NCBI RefSeq assembly: GCF_014650435.1
Contig: NZ_BMUY01000004.1
Location: 310,001-374,000, forward strand
Direction: 5' to 3'
Source: Streptomyces tendae
GTDB taxonomy: Bacteria > Actinomycetota > Actinomycetes > Streptomycetales > Streptomycetaceae
DNA length: 64,000 nucleotides
Shown: positions 19,075 through 28,186 of the stretch, piece after piece
How positions within the stretch are numbered: the stretch's first letter is position 1
Layout: every line of letters starts with the position of its first letter
Notes under the pieces: generated by a model
What the model was told of the DNA's origin: nothing
Database searches by the model: none
The model's input: only the letters and a program-made list of their open reading frames with translations
Program-made: the position numbers and the translations under genes

Positions 19075-20181
19075 CTATCTGCGGTTCGCCCGCACCAGCA
19101 GATAGACGAGGAAGGGCCCGCCGACGGCGGCGGTGACCACACCGACCGGCAGCGAGACGGGCAGGGCGGTGCGGGCGACCAGGTCGGAACCGGTCAGCAG
19201 CAACGCCCCCACCAGGCCGGAGGCCACCAGCGGCGGGGTCGGACACCTGGCCAGTCGCATCGCCACCTGCGGCGCCACCAGCGCGACGAACGGCACCGGT
19301 CCGGCCGCGCTCACGGCCACGCCCGCCAGCAACACGGCGCACAGCAGCAGGACCGCACGGACCGCGCCGTACCGCACGCCGAGCCCCGCGGCGACCTCGT
19401 CGCCGAAGTGCAGCGGCTTGAACTGGAAGGCGACCGAGGCCACGACGACCAGCAGGCCGAGTGTGCACCACAGGGCGACGTTCACCTCGTCCCACGACCG
19501 GTTGTCCAGCGAGCCGACCAGCCACGCCTGGGCCCGGGCGACGTCCCTGATGTCGGCGGTGACCAGCAGCCACGTCGTGATCGCCTGCATCACGGCGTTC
19601 ACCGAGATGCCGATGAGGATGAGCCGGAAGCCGTCGATCCCGCGACGCCACGCCATGAAGTAGACGAGCAGTCCGGTGCCGAGGCCGCCCGCGAGCGCCG
19701 CCGCCGACAGGCCCACGGAGTCGGTCACGGCCGTCGCGGCGCCACCGGACACCGTCACCAGGAACACCGCGACGGCCCCGGCGCCGCTGGTGATGCCGAG
19801 GACGTCCGGGCTGGCCAGCGGGTTGCGGGCGATCGACTGGGTGAGGGCGCCCGACACCCCGAGCGCGACGCCCACGACGAGTCCGGCGAGGGCGCGGGGC
19901 ATCCGCAGGTCCATGATCACGAACTCGTCGACCTGCTCACCCCGGCCGAGGATCGTGGCCACGACCCGGGGCAGGGCGATGGGGAAGTCCCCGACGCCGA
20001 TGGACAGGCAGAACACCAGGAAGCCCGCGACCGCCAGGAGCAGGGTGACGCCCGCGACCCAGGGCCGCCACACGAACGACACACCACCGAACCGCACCCC
20101 CGGCGCCACCGACGCCCGCACGTCCGCCTTCACGTCCACCGCCGCACCCGCGCCCTTCGCCTCCACGTCCGCCCCGTTCAC
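19075..20181 (-). CDS. cchD: Ferri-siderophore ABC transporter permease CchD
   Basis: A 368-residue FecCD/BtuC-type permease. After a basic and acidic N-terminus of about 30 residues there are 9-10 hydrophobic segments, with family signatures LGVSGALTQSIARNPLASPDVLG (first half; seen as consecutive short motifs) and the cytoplasmic coupling region ending GDEVAAGLGVR. The frame stays open far upstream, but GTG 20181 overlaps the cchC stop in the classic GTGA arrangement and gives the right N-terminus. It forms the membrane channel with CchC. Confidence 0.92.
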   Translation of the reverse strand: MNGADVEAKGAGAAVDVKADVRASVAPGVRFGGVSFVWRPWVAGVTLLLAVAGFLVFCLSIGVGDFPIALPRVVATILGRGEQVDEFVIMDLRMPRALAGLVVGVALGVSGALTQSIARNPLASPDVLGITSGAGAVAVFLVTVSGGAATAVTDSVGLSAAALAGGLGTGLLVYFMAWRRGIDGFRLILIGISVNAVMQAITTWLLVTADIRDVARAQAWLVGSLDNRSWDEVNVALWCTLGLLVVVASVAFQFKPLHFGDEVAAGLGVRYGAVRAVLLLCAVLLAGVAVSAAGPVPFVALVAPQVAMRLARCPTPPLVASGLVGALLLTGSDLVARTALPVSLPVGVVTAAVGGPFLVYLLVRANRR

Positions 20182-21254
20182 GCGTTCTTGAACTTTCCGC
20201 GCCACACCAGGACGGCGAAGAACGGCGCGCCGAGGAGCGAGACGACGACTCCCGCGTCCAGCTCTCCCGGCCGTACGACCAGGCGTCCCACGATGTCGCA
20301 GACCAGCAGGACGACGGCCCCGAGCAGACCGGCGTACGGCACCAGCCAGCGGTAGTCCGGGCCGGTCAGGTACCGGGCCACGTGGGCCACCATGAGCCCG
20401 AGGAAGGCGATCGGGCCGCAGGCCGCGGTCGCCGCGCCGGCCAGCAGGGTGATGGCGACGATGCCGATCGTGCGGGTCCGCGCGATGTTCACCCCGAGTC
20501 CCCGTGCGACGTCGTCGCCCAGGTTGAGCAGGTTGACGGAGGGCAGCGTGGTCAGCGCGAGCAGCAGCCCGGCGGCGATGAAGGCGGACACCGGCCAGAT
20601 GACGTCGAAGCCGACACCGGTCAGCGAGCCCGCGTTCCAGAACCGCAGGGCGTTCAGCGATGCCTTGTCCGTCAGTGCGACCGCCGTGGTCATCGCCGCG
20701 AGGAACACCGTGACCCCCTGCCCGGCCAGGGCCAGCGTCAGGGGGTTGCCGGCCCCCCGGCCGATGCTCGACAGCCCGAAGACGACGACACCGGCGACCG
20801 CCGCGCCCAGGAAGCCGAACCAGACGTACTGGAACGGGCTGGTGAACCCGAAGGCGGCGATCCCCGACACCACGGCGAACGAGGCACCGGAGTTCACCCC
20901 CAGCAGGCCGGTGTCGGCAATGGGGTTGCGGGTGTACCCCTGGATCAGTGCCCCTCCGACGCCGAGCGCGAGGCCGGCCACGACGGCGAGCACCGTGCGC
21001 GGCACCCGGACGGTCTGCACGATCAGCCTGATCTCGGTGAGCCGCTGGTCGGACTCGGGCGCCGCGAACAGCCCGTGCCAGACCTCGGCGGGGCTGAGCG
21101 CACGCGCACCGACGGCCAGCGACGCCGCCGCCGCGACCACGAGGAGCACCGCCAGCACAGCCAGACCGACAACGCGTCGCCGCCGGACCTCTGTCGGTCC
21201 CCGGGGCGCGGACACGGGGCGCTGGGCCGCAGTCGTGGTCATGGCGACGTACAC
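20178..21254 (-). CDS. cchC: Ferri-siderophore ABC transporter permease CchC
   Basis: A 358-residue FecCD-family permease with about ten membrane helices. It has the conserved GVGGALIQGYTRNPIADTG region and the coupling-helix segment LGDDVARGLGVN. GTG 21254 shares a base with the cchA stop (TAGTG), so translational coupling to cchA is likely; the in-frame ATG 21242 is an alternative and neither has a clear ribosome site. The order cchA-cchC-cchD-cchE-cchF on the minus strand forms a tight biosynthesis-plus-uptake operon. Confidence 0.93.
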   Translation of the reverse strand: MYVAMTTTAAQRPVSAPRGPTEVRRRRVVGLAVLAVLLVVAAAASLAVGARALSPAEVWHGLFAAPESDQRLTEIRLIVQTVRVPRTVLAVVAGLALGVGGALIQGYTRNPIADTGLLGVNSGASFAVVSGIAAFGFTSPFQYVWFGFLGAAVAGVVVFGLSSIGRGAGNPLTLALAGQGVTVFLAAMTTAVALTDKASLNALRFWNAGSLTGVGFDVIWPVSAFIAAGLLLALTTLPSVNLLNLGDDVARGLGVNIARTRTIGIVAITLLAGAATAACGPIAFLGLMVAHVARYLTGPDYRWLVPYAGLLGAVVLLVCDIVGRLVVRPGELDAGVVVSLLGAPFFAVLVWRGKFKNA

Positions 21255-22609
21255 TAACGCGCGCCGGTGCCGGTCCCGTCGGCGACCGTACGGGCCTCGT
21301 CGGAAACGGACTTGAGGCCCCGGTCGAGGAGCGACTCGAGGATCTCGCCGACCCGGACGGCGGTGTTGGACAGCAAGGACGACGTGATGCCGTGCGTGTG
21401 CTCCGTGCCGCCCTGCAGATAGATGCCGCAGCGCAGGGCGGGGTCGGTGGCGATGCGGTAGTCGCGCTCGACCCGCACCCGGCCCTCGTCGTCGCGCAGA
21501 CAGCGGTCCGCGACCTCGCCGAGCAGGCCGAGCGGGTCGGCCGGGCCGTAGCCGGTGGCGAAGACCACGACGTCGGCGTCCAGGAAGCTCTCCTCACCGC
21601 TGACCAGGGACGTCACGGTGGCGCGCACCCGGTCGGGTGTCTCCTTGACGTCGGAGAGCCGGGAGACGTTGAGGAAGCGCAGCCGCTCGGTGCCGAGAAC
21701 CTTCTCCCGGTACATCTGCCGGTACAGGTCGTCGATCAGGTCGATGTCCACCACGGAGTAGTTGGTGTTGCCGTGGTAGTCCATCAGCCGCTGTTTGACG
21801 CCGTCGGGCGCGGTGAAGTAGTCGTCGACCGCCGCCGGGTCGAAGATCCGGTTGGCGAACGCGCTGTCGTCGGCGGGGCTGTAGCCGTAGCGGGCGAAGA
21901 CCGCGCAGACCTCGGCCGTGGGGAAGCGGCGGTGCAGGTAGGCGACGTTCTCGGCGGCGCTCTGCCCGGCGCCGACGACGACGAACCGGGAGGGTGAGGT
22001 GCCCTCCAACGCGTCGACCCTGCTCAGCAGTTCGGAGTTGTGCCAGACACGGTCTCCGCGTTCCACGCCCTCGGGGACGAGGGGGCGCAGCCCGGTGCCG
22101 ACGACGAGGTTGCGCGCCCGGTGGACCTCGAGTCCCTCCCCCGAGCGGACCGTCACCTCCAGGTGGTCCACGACGCCGTCCCGCACGATTGGTGCGACGC
22201 CGACGACCTCGTGGCCGTAGGAGACCATGTCGTCGACCTTGGCCGCGGCCCACTCGAAGTAGTCGTGGAACTCGACCCGCAGCGGGAAGAGGTTCTTGTG
22301 GTTGATGAAGTCGATCAGCCGCCCCTTGCTCTGCAGGTAGCAGAGGAAGCTGTACTCGCTGGCCGGGTTCCGCAGGGTCACCAGGTCCTTGAGGAAGGAC
22401 ACCTGCATGGTCGCGTCGTCGATCAGCATGCCGCGGTGCCAGCCGAAGCGGGGCTGCTGCTCGAAGAAGCGGGCGTCGAGCGCCTCCTGACCCCCGGCCC
22501 GTGCGTTGTGCTCGCGGATCGCGATCGCCATGGCGACATTGGACGGTCCGAAGCCGATCCCGATGAGGTCGTGGACCAGCGTGGAGTCAGCAGGAAGAAC
22601 CGGTGACAT
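21254..22609 (-). CDS. cchA: L-ornithine N5-monooxygenase CchA
   Basis: A 451-residue class B flavin monooxygenase of the SidA/PvdA/IucD family. It has the FAD motif GIGFGPSN (about residue 16), the NADPH motif VVGAGQSAAEN (mid-protein) and the C-terminal ATGYGPAD motif. It hydroxylates the N5 of L-ornithine, the first step of hydroxamate formation for coelichelin. I chose ATG 22609 because GGGAG lies 4 bases upstream and it gives the family-typical N-terminus; an upstream in-frame start at 22678 would overlap the iron box. A nearly perfect iron box lies 26 bases upstream. Confidence 0.95.
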   Translation of the reverse strand: MSPVLPADSTLVHDLIGIGFGPSNVAMAIAIREHNARAGGQEALDARFFEQQPRFGWHRGMLIDDATMQVSFLKDLVTLRNPASEYSFLCYLQSKGRLIDFINHKNLFPLRVEFHDYFEWAAAKVDDMVSYGHEVVGVAPIVRDGVVDHLEVTVRSGEGLEVHRARNLVVGTGLRPLVPEGVERGDRVWHNSELLSRVDALEGTSPSRFVVVGAGQSAAENVAYLHRRFPTAEVCAVFARYGYSPADDSAFANRIFDPAAVDDYFTAPDGVKQRLMDYHGNTNYSVVDIDLIDDLYRQMYREKVLGTERLRFLNVSRLSDVKETPDRVRATVTSLVSGEESFLDADVVVFATGYGPADPLGLLGEVADRCLRDDEGRVRVERDYRIATDPALRCGIYLQGGTEHTHGITSSLLSNTAVRVGEILESLLDRGLKSVSDEARTVADGTGTGAR

Positions 22610-22634
22610 GTCACTCCCATCGTGCGCCGGAAAC

Positions 22635-22653
22635 TTAGGTGAGCCTAAGCTAA
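22635..22653. promoter_or_regulatory. Iron box of cchA
   Basis: TTAGGTGAGCCTAAGCTAA matches the reverse complement of the iron-box consensus at 18 of 19 positions. It lies 26 bases before the cchA start, so it probably overlaps the promoter. Confidence 0.87.
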
Positions 22654-22729
22654 CGAGATACGGCTGTCGATAGGGCATGGCGGGAGAGGATTCGAGCCAA
22701 CTGGGCTGTCATGCATGGGCGTTGCCCAC

Positions 22730-22748
22730 TAAGGTAAGGCTTGCTTAA
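22730..22748. promoter_or_regulatory. Iron-box-like site of cchB
   Basis: TAAGGTAAGGCTTGCTTAA matches the consensus at about 14 of 19 positions and ends 35 bases before the cchB ATG. With the stronger site at 22635-22653 it gives each of the divergent cchA and cchB genes its own operator. Confidence 0.7.
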
Positions 22749-22783
22749 CCACCCGGTCAGTCCCTGCCTTGAGGAGGAACCCC

Positions 22784-23731
22784 ATGCGGGTCGTCATGTT
22801 CGGTTACCAGACCTGGGGGCACCGCACCCTGCAAGCCCTGCTGGACTCCGAGCACGACGTGGTGCTGGTGGTGACGCACCCCAAGAGCGAGCACGCGTAC
22901 GAGAAGATCTGGAGCGACTCCGTCGCCGACCTCGCCGAGGAGCACGGCGTCCCGGTGCTGATCCGCAACCGCCCGGACGACGACGAGCTGTTCGAGCGCC
23001 TCAAGGACGCCGATCCGGACATCATCGTGGCCAACAACTGGCGTACCTGGATCCCTCCGCGCATCTTCGGCCTCCCGCGGCACGGCACGCTCAACGTGCA
23101 CGACTCGCTGCTGCCGAAGTACGCCGGATTCTCCCCGCTGATCTGGGCGCTGATCAACGGCGAGACCGAAGTGGGTGTCACCGCGCACATGATGAACGAC
23201 GAGCTGGACGCCGGCGACATCGTCCGGCAGGAGGCGGTGCCGGTCGGGCCGGCGGACACCGCGACCGACCTGTTCCACAAGACCGTCGACCTCATCGCCC
23301 CGGTCACCGTCGGCGCCCTCGGACTCATCGCGGCCGGACAGACGGAGTTCACCAAGCAGGACAGGTCCCGGGCGAGCTTCTTCCACAAGCGGTCCGCCGA
23401 GGACATCCGCATCGACTGGAGCTGGCCGGCCGAGGACCTGGAGCGTCTGGTCCGGGCCCAGTCCGAGCCGTACCCCAGCGCCTTCACCTTCCACCGGGGC
23501 AGGCGGCTGGAGATCCTCGCCGCGGTGGTCTCCGAGGGCCGCTACGGCGGCACACCCGGCCGGATCTTCTACCGCGAGGGCGAGGGCGTGGTGATCGTCG
23601 CCGGGGCCGACGCGCGCCGGGGCCGCAACCACGGCCTCGCCGTCACGCGCGTACGCACCGAGGACGGACGGGAGTTGGCTGCGACGGAGTACTTCACCTC
23701 CATGGGCGGCTATCTGACGTCCCGTCCCTGA
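22784..23731 (+). CDS. cchB: N5-hydroxyornithine formyltransferase CchB
   Basis: A 315-residue protein of the methionyl-tRNA formyltransferase fold. The N10-formyl-tetrahydrofolate site is seen as NVHDSLLPKYAGFSP (about residues 105-120; Asn, His and SLLP are the conserved catalytic elements), followed by GVTAHMMNDELDAGDIV with the catalytic Asp. The C-terminal OB-like domain ends at TGA 23729-23731. In coelichelin synthesis it formylates N5-hydroxyornithine before loading on CchH module 1. ATG 22784 has GAGGAGG 6 bases upstream. Confidence 0.94.
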   Translation: MRVVMFGYQTWGHRTLQALLDSEHDVVLVVTHPKSEHAYEKIWSDSVADLAEEHGVPVLIRNRPDDDELFERLKDADPDIIVANNWRTWIPPRIFGLPRHGTLNVHDSLLPKYAGFSPLIWALINGETEVGVTAHMMNDELDAGDIVRQEAVPVGPADTATDLFHKTVDLIAPVTVGALGLIAAGQTEFTKQDRSRASFFHKRSAEDIRIDWSWPAEDLERLVRAQSEPYPSAFTFHRGRRLEILAAVVSEGRYGGTPGRIFYREGEGVVIVAGADARRGRNHGLAVTRVRTEDGRELAATEYFTSMGGYLTSRP

Positions 23732-23756
23732 ACACCCGCCGACCGGCCGTCGACAA

Positions 23757-23798
23757 CGGGCGGGGCCCGGCCGTGCTGCCACGGCCTGGCCCCGCCCG
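23757..23798. terminator. Bidirectional hairpin after cchB
   Basis: An 11-bp stem (23757-23767 with 23788-23798) continues after one mismatch into a 7-bp stem (GGCCGTG/CACGGCC) with a CTGC loop. There is no T-run. It lies between convergent cchB and the DUF5302 gene and marks the right end of the siderophore cluster. Confidence 0.75.
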
Positions 23799-23816
23799 GG
23801 ACGGTCGTGCGCCGTC

Positions 23817-24056
23817 TCAGCCGCTCTTGCGCCGGAACGAGCGCTGACTGGCGGCGGGGCCGTGGGTGCCCCGGATCTTCGCCACGTCGCCGCCCGCCGC
23901 GAGGGCCGCGGCCTCCGCCTGTTTGCCGCGCTTGCGCTCCAGCGCCTGGCGGAACTTGTCCTTCAGGTCGTACCGACCGTCGGCGTCGGGTGTCAGGGCG
24001 GTGCCCTCGTCCTCCGCCGGCTCCGAACCTGCTTGCGATGAAGACTCTTCAGTCAT
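23817..24056 (-). CDS. DUF5302 family small protein
   Basis: A 79-residue hydrophilic protein. It has an acidic, Ser-rich N-terminus, a charged helix LKDKFRQALERKRGKQAEAAAL (about residues 32-53, shown in short motifs) and the C-terminal GTHGPAASQRSFRRKSG typical of the actinobacterial DUF5302 family. Its function is unknown. AGGAGG lies 5 bases before ATG 24056. It stands alone, convergent with cchB and downstream of the secreted peptidase gene on the same strand. Confidence 0.85.
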   Translation of the reverse strand: MTEESSSQAGSEPAEDEGTALTPDADGRYDLKDKFRQALERKRGKQAEAAALAAGGDVAKIRGTHGPAASQRSFRRKSG

Positions 24057-24094
24057 GACGACCTCCTGGGCTCGGACAACAGGAGCACAGCTTG

Positions 24095-25960
24095 TCACGA
24101 CCGGCCGCCCGGAACCACCGAGAATGTGCCCGGGCCCGCCGGCAGGCTCACCGTGTACTGACGCAGGTACGTGTCCAGGTACGGCGACCGGGCGCCCTGG
24201 GTGGCGACGTCGTCGGCCGGGTCGTCCAGGGCGAGTCGCAGCTTCGCGCCCCTGACCTCGATGGTGTCGCCGGAGGGCGTGTCGCGCCAGGAGCCGGTCT
24301 GGATGGAGCCGATCTCCACGGCCAGCACGTGACCGGCGGCCAGGGTCCAGTCGGTCGCCTTCAGATCGACGCTCATCCGGCCGGACTTCACCAGGGAGAC
24401 CTGCTCGTCGAACATGACGGCGGTGCCGTCCGGGGCGACGTCGTACAGCTTGAGCATGACGTTGCCCTCCCCCCGGGCGGTCAGGGACACCTGCGGGGTG
24501 CCGGTGACGCGCGTGTCCTTCCTCAGCGGCTTCGACCACACGAAGAAGCTGGAGGAGACCTCACCGGCGCGCTGGCGCTTCGCCAGTTCCGCGGCCAGCC
24601 CGGCCGGGGCCCGCTGCTCGGTCGCGGGCGCGTTCTCCATGTCCCACCTGCCGGTCGGCTGCGGCGGGGCCTTCGGCGCCGGAACGCCGGACGCGGTCAG
24701 GGCCGCGCGGGCGGAAGCGCCGCCGTCGTCCACGTACGAGCCGCCGCCCAGCGCAAGGTTCACCGACCGCTCGGTGACGGGCCAGGTGCGCTGGGCCCGC
24801 CAGGCACCGGTGGAGTCCTCCACGGCGTAGGCCGGGTATCGCACCGTCGGCTTGGCCCCCTTCAGGTACTGGTCGTAGAAGGCGAGGGTCTCGTCGTACC
24901 AGCCCTCACGGCCCATGGCCAGACGTCCGTCCTCGACGCGGTCGCCGCCGCGCACGTGGTCCCACTGGCCGAGCCAGCCGCGCTCGGACCCCCGGTGGTT
25001 GTCGAGGTACTCCTCCATCTCCTCGGGCTTGGTGTTGTTCTCGACGAAGCCCTGCGTGACGAACAGCGGGGTGTCACTGCCCCTGGCCATCCTCGCCAGG
25101 TCACGGGAGGTCCAGTGCTCATCCCGCTGATCGGATATCCGGTAGCCGGCCGAGTTCTCCGTCAGGCACTCCGGGTGGCTCTCCTCGTAGCGGGCGGCGG
25201 CCTGGTAGCGCGGGTCGTCGTCCGCCATCGGGGGCATCGAGGCGATGGAGTTGTACGCGCCGGCGGTGCCCGTCACGTTCGGGCGGGGCACTCCGTTGGA
25301 GTAGATGTACTGGTACATGTCCCACACGGGTTCCTGGGCGACGACGGCCTTGAGCGCGCGCTGGTCCAGGTTGTTGCCGATGAGGCCGGTGACGGCGTCG
25401 TAGGACTTGCCGTACATGCCGACCGCGCCGGTGGACCACGGCTGCTTCGCCGCCCAGTCGATCGCGGCCTTCACGTCCGCCTGTTCGCCGGGCCCGCCCC
25501 AGTCCAGGCAGCCGGTGGAGCCCCCGAAGCCGCGCAGGTCCACCATGACGAAGGCGTACCCCTGGTCGAACAGGTCGGTGCCCTCGATGAAGTCCTGGAA
25601 ACGGGCGGAGGGACCGGTGTGCGACCAGCCCTCGGGGCCGGTCTGGCCCGCGTGGGCGAAGTACGGGCCGATCGACAGGATGACCGGCACCCGCTCCTTC
25701 CGCTTCATCCCCTCGGGCAGCAGGACGTCGGCGTGGAGCCGGGTGCCCGAGCGGTCGGCGGAGGGGAAGTAGTGCTGGGTCCAGACCGAGCCCTCCGGCA
25801 CCCGGTCGTTCTCCTCGTGCGTGACGGGGCCGGTACCGGCGGCGGTCGGCCCGGCCTCCGCCTCGTGCGCCGCGACGGCGGGGCCGCCCAGGCCGACGGT
25901 CAGGGCGAGGGCGGCGACGAGTGCCGATGCGGTCCGGACGACCGCGCGACGTGGTCTCAC
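24095..25960 (-). CDS. Secreted X-Pro dipeptidyl-peptidase/CocE-type hydrolase (S15 family)
   Basis: A 621-residue exported serine hydrolase. A Sec-type signal peptide occupies about residues 1-32 (basic N-terminus, hydrophobic core, AVAA cleavage region). The alpha/beta-hydrolase domain has the nucleophile elbow GKSYDA (Ser near residue 195) and a catalytic-region His in GQWDHVRGG. From about residue 390 there is a PepX_C jelly-roll domain (VTGTPQVSL, LAAGHVLAVEI). Family members cleave X-Pro dipeptides or esters; the substrate cannot be set here. GTG 25960 follows AAGGAGGAGC. It is not clearly in an operon; the DUF5302 gene follows 38 bases downstream. Confidence 0.88.
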   Translation of the reverse strand: MRPRRAVVRTASALVAALALTVGLGGPAVAAHEAEAGPTAAGTGPVTHEENDRVPEGSVWTQHYFPSADRSGTRLHADVLLPEGMKRKERVPVILSIGPYFAHAGQTGPEGWSHTGPSARFQDFIEGTDLFDQGYAFVMVDLRGFGGSTGCLDWGGPGEQADVKAAIDWAAKQPWSTGAVGMYGKSYDAVTGLIGNNLDQRALKAVVAQEPVWDMYQYIYSNGVPRPNVTGTAGAYNSIASMPPMADDDPRYQAAARYEESHPECLTENSAGYRISDQRDEHWTSRDLARMARGSDTPLFVTQGFVENNTKPEEMEEYLDNHRGSERGWLGQWDHVRGGDRVEDGRLAMGREGWYDETLAFYDQYLKGAKPTVRYPAYAVEDSTGAWRAQRTWPVTERSVNLALGGGSYVDDGGASARAALTASGVPAPKAPPQPTGRWDMENAPATEQRAPAGLAAELAKRQRAGEVSSSFFVWSKPLRKDTRVTGTPQVSLTARGEGNVMLKLYDVAPDGTAVMFDEQVSLVKSGRMSVDLKATDWTLAAGHVLAVEIGSIQTGSWRDTPSGDTIEVRGAKLRLALDDPADDVATQGARSPYLDTYLRQYTVSLPAGPGTFSVVPGGRS

Positions 25961-26252
25961 ATGCTCCTCCTTGGAAGGCGGGTGCAGGTGGTACGGGTGG
26001 TGCAGGTCTAGCAGCGAAGTCCCGGCGCGTCGATGGGGCCGAAACGCAACTTCCCCTGTCACATCGGGCGTTGACGGACGCGACCGGGCACCCGTCTCCG
26101 GCCGGGCCCTGCCGGACGACGGCCCCGGGTCCTCACCGGCCGGGCACCCGGCCCCGCGTCCACTCCGGAATCGCCCGCGCCCCGATCCGTGCCTAGGCTG
26201 GGTCACGCCGACGGAACCGGAGTCCTTGCCGACCGCAGGAGAGTGGGGCGCC
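25961..26252. other. Intergenic region between divergent peptidase and membrane-protein genes
   Basis: About 290 bases with no convincing open frame. It must hold the promoters for both neighbours, but I cannot fix their -10/-35 boxes with confidence. Confidence 0.5.
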
Positions 26253-26687
26253 ATGGCACGGGGTGTCGAATCGATCCGGCGCACCGCCCTGGGCACCCTC
26301 GGCGCCCTCCTGCTGCTGATCGGCGTCGCGCTGCTGGTGCTGCCCGGGCCGGGCCTGCTGCTCGTCTTCGCCGGCGTGGTGCTGCTGGCGCGCGCCGTCC
26401 CGGCGCTGGACCGGTTCGTCGCCCCGGTCCGCGTCCGGGCGATGCGTGCCGCCGAGGAGAGCGTCTCCTCCCGCTGGCGCATCGCCGGGTCGGTGCTCGT
26501 GGGGCTGTTCCTCCTCGCCGCCGGCGTGGCCTGGGGCCTCGTGCCCGAGCTGCCGTACTCCGGATGGGCCACCGGGGCGAGCCTGCTCGTCTCCGGCCTG
26601 GTGCTCTTCGCCCTGCTGGTGTGGAGCCACCGGCGGGTCCAGGCGGCCCGGCGCGGCTCGCCACCGGCCCCCGGACGGCCGCGTTGA
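26253..26687 (+). CDS. PGPGW-type small membrane protein
   Basis: A 144-residue integral membrane protein. Two hydrophobic hairpins are seen: LGTLGALLLLIGVALLVLPGPG followed by LLLVFAGVVLLARAVP (about 12-50; the LPGPG turn is the family hallmark), and a second pair at about 75-125. The tail is Arg/Pro-rich and cytoplasmic. The family is common in actinobacteria and has no known biochemical role. ATG 26253 has AGGAG about 12 bases upstream. Confidence 0.8.
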   Translation: MARGVESIRRTALGTLGALLLLIGVALLVLPGPGLLLVFAGVVLLARAVPALDRFVAPVRVRAMRAAEESVSSRWRIAGSVLVGLFLLAAGVAWGLVPELPYSGWATGASLLVSGLVLFALLVWSHRRVQAARRGSPPAPGRPR

Positions 26688-26797
26688 GGCCGGCGGCCGG
26701 GCCGGATCCGCTCGGACGGGTCGCGTCCACGTGGGCCGAGCACCGTCGGGCCGCGAGGAGCGGGGAGACCCGCTGGTAAAATGGGTGCACGCTTCGA

Positions 26798-26848
26798 GGC
26801 GCCCGGGTCCGTACCGAGGGGTACGGACCCGGCCGCGTTCCGGGCGCC
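26798..26848 (+). promoter_or_regulatory. Long leader hairpin of the DEAD-box helicase mRNA
   Basis: A 10-bp inner stem (26806-26815 with 26820-26829, loop GAGG) sits inside an 8-bp outer stem GGCGCCCG/CGGGCGCC (26798-26805 with 26841-26848) with an 11-base bulge. It ends 18 bases before the ATG. A possible -10 box TAAAAT lies at 26777-26782, so transcripts would begin almost at the hairpin. Structured leaders are common on RNA helicase and cold-shock genes; a regulatory role is inference. Confidence 0.55.
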
Positions 26849-26866
26849 TGATCAGAAAGGTCCCCC

Positions 26867-28186
26867 ATGAACGCGAAGCCGACCGCGTCCTTCGACGGCC
26901 TCGGACTGCCGCCGGTCCTCGTCGAGGCGATGACCGCCCTCGGGGTGACGCAGCCCTTCCCGATCCAGGCGGCGACCCTGCCCGACGCACTGGCCGGGCG
27001 GGACGTCCTCGGCCGGGCCCGGACCGGTTCGGGCAAGACGCTGGCCTTCGGGCTCGCTCTGCTCGCCAGGACCGCCGGCCGGCGCGCGCAGCCGAAGCGG
27101 CCGCTGGCCCTCGTCCTGGTGTCGACCCGGGAGCTGGCCCAGCAGGTGAGCGACGCGCTGGCGCCGTACGCCCGGGCGCTGGGCGTGCGCCTGACGACGG
27201 TCGTCGGCGGGCTGTCGATCAACCGGCAGACCCAGGCACTGCGCGACGGCGCCGAGGTGGTCGTCGCCACGCCGGGGCGCCTGGCCGACCTGGTCTCCCG
27301 CCGGGACTGCCGGCTGGACCAGGTGCGGATCACGGTGCTGGACGAGGCGGACCAGATGTGCGACCTGGGGTTCCTGCCGCAGGTCTCCGGCATCCTGGAG
27401 CAGGTGCCCTCCGACGGGCAGCGGCTCCTGTTCTCGGCCACCCTCGACCGCGACGTGGACCAGCTGGTGCGGGACCATCTCCACGACCCCGTTCTCGTGT
27501 CGGTCGACCCGGCGTCGGCCTCGGTGAGCACGATGGAGCACCACGTACTGGTCGTCCACCCCGCCGACAAGTACGCGACCGCCACCGAGATCGCCGCCCG
27601 CGACGGCCGGGTGCTGATGTTCCTGGACACCAAGGCGGGGGTCGACCGGTTCACCCGTGACCTGCGGGCCGCCGGTGTGTCCGCCGCCGCCCTGCACAGC
27701 GGGAAGTCGCAGCCACAGCGCACGCATACGCTCGCCCGGTTCGTGGAGGGTGAGGTCACCGTGCTGGTGGCCACCAACGTCGCGGCGCGGGGCATCCACG
27801 TCGAGGCGCTCGACCTCGTCGTCAACGTCGATCCCCCGGCCGACGCCAAGGACTACCTGCACCGCGGCGGGCGCACGGCGCGGGCCGGACGGGCGGGCAG
27901 TGTGGTCACCCTCGTCACCCCCGACCAGCGGCGCGAGGTGAACCGGATGACGTCCGAGGCCGGGATTCGGCCGACGGTCACCCCCGTGCGCTCGGGCGAG
28001 CAGAAGCTGACCGACCTCACCGGCGCGAAGCGCCCGCCGGCCGGGCAGGGCAAGGAGAGCGGCAACGCCCGGTTCCGCGGGATGGGCACCCGTCCGGCCG
28101 GTGCCGCCAAGGGGTCCCGCAAGGCCGTCGAGGCGCGCAAGGCCGCACAGGCACGCGCGGCGGCCCGGGTGCGCAGGGGCCGCTGA
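26867..28186 (+). CDS. DEAD-box ATP-dependent RNA helicase
   Basis: A 439-residue superfamily 2 RNA helicase. In order: the Q motif region with FPIQ (about residue 31), motif I ARTGSGKT (about 52), Ia STRELAQ, Ib ATPGRL, motif II DEAD (about 162), motif III SAT, motif V VAARGIHVEALDLV and motif VI HRGGRTARAGR (about 335). A basic Lys/Arg/Ala-rich tail follows (KGSRKAVEARKAAQ), a likely RNA-binding extension. It unwinds short RNA duplexes, probably in mRNA decay, ribosome assembly or cold adaptation. A weak AAAGG precedes ATG 26867. Confidence 0.93.
   Translation: MNAKPTASFDGLGLPPVLVEAMTALGVTQPFPIQAATLPDALAGRDVLGRARTGSGKTLAFGLALLARTAGRRAQPKRPLALVLVSTRELAQQVSDALAPYARALGVRLTTVVGGLSINRQTQALRDGAEVVVATPGRLADLVSRRDCRLDQVRITVLDEADQMCDLGFLPQVSGILEQVPSDGQRLLFSATLDRDVDQLVRDHLHDPVLVSVDPASASVSTMEHHVLVVHPADKYATATEIAARDGRVLMFLDTKAGVDRFTRDLRAAGVSAAALHSGKSQPQRTHTLARFVEGEVTVLVATNVAARGIHVEALDLVVNVDPPADAKDYLHRGGRTARAGRAGSVVTLVTPDQRREVNRMTSEAGIRPTVTPVRSGEQKLTDLTGAKRPPAGQGKESGNARFRGMGTRPAGAAKGSRKAVEARKAAQARAAARVRRGR

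Noticed and set aside
20182..21597. N-terminal extension of cchD through the cchC region
   Set aside because: The frame lacks stops but overlaps cchC on the same strand; the GTGA overlap at 20178-20181 gives the correct FecCD N-terminus.
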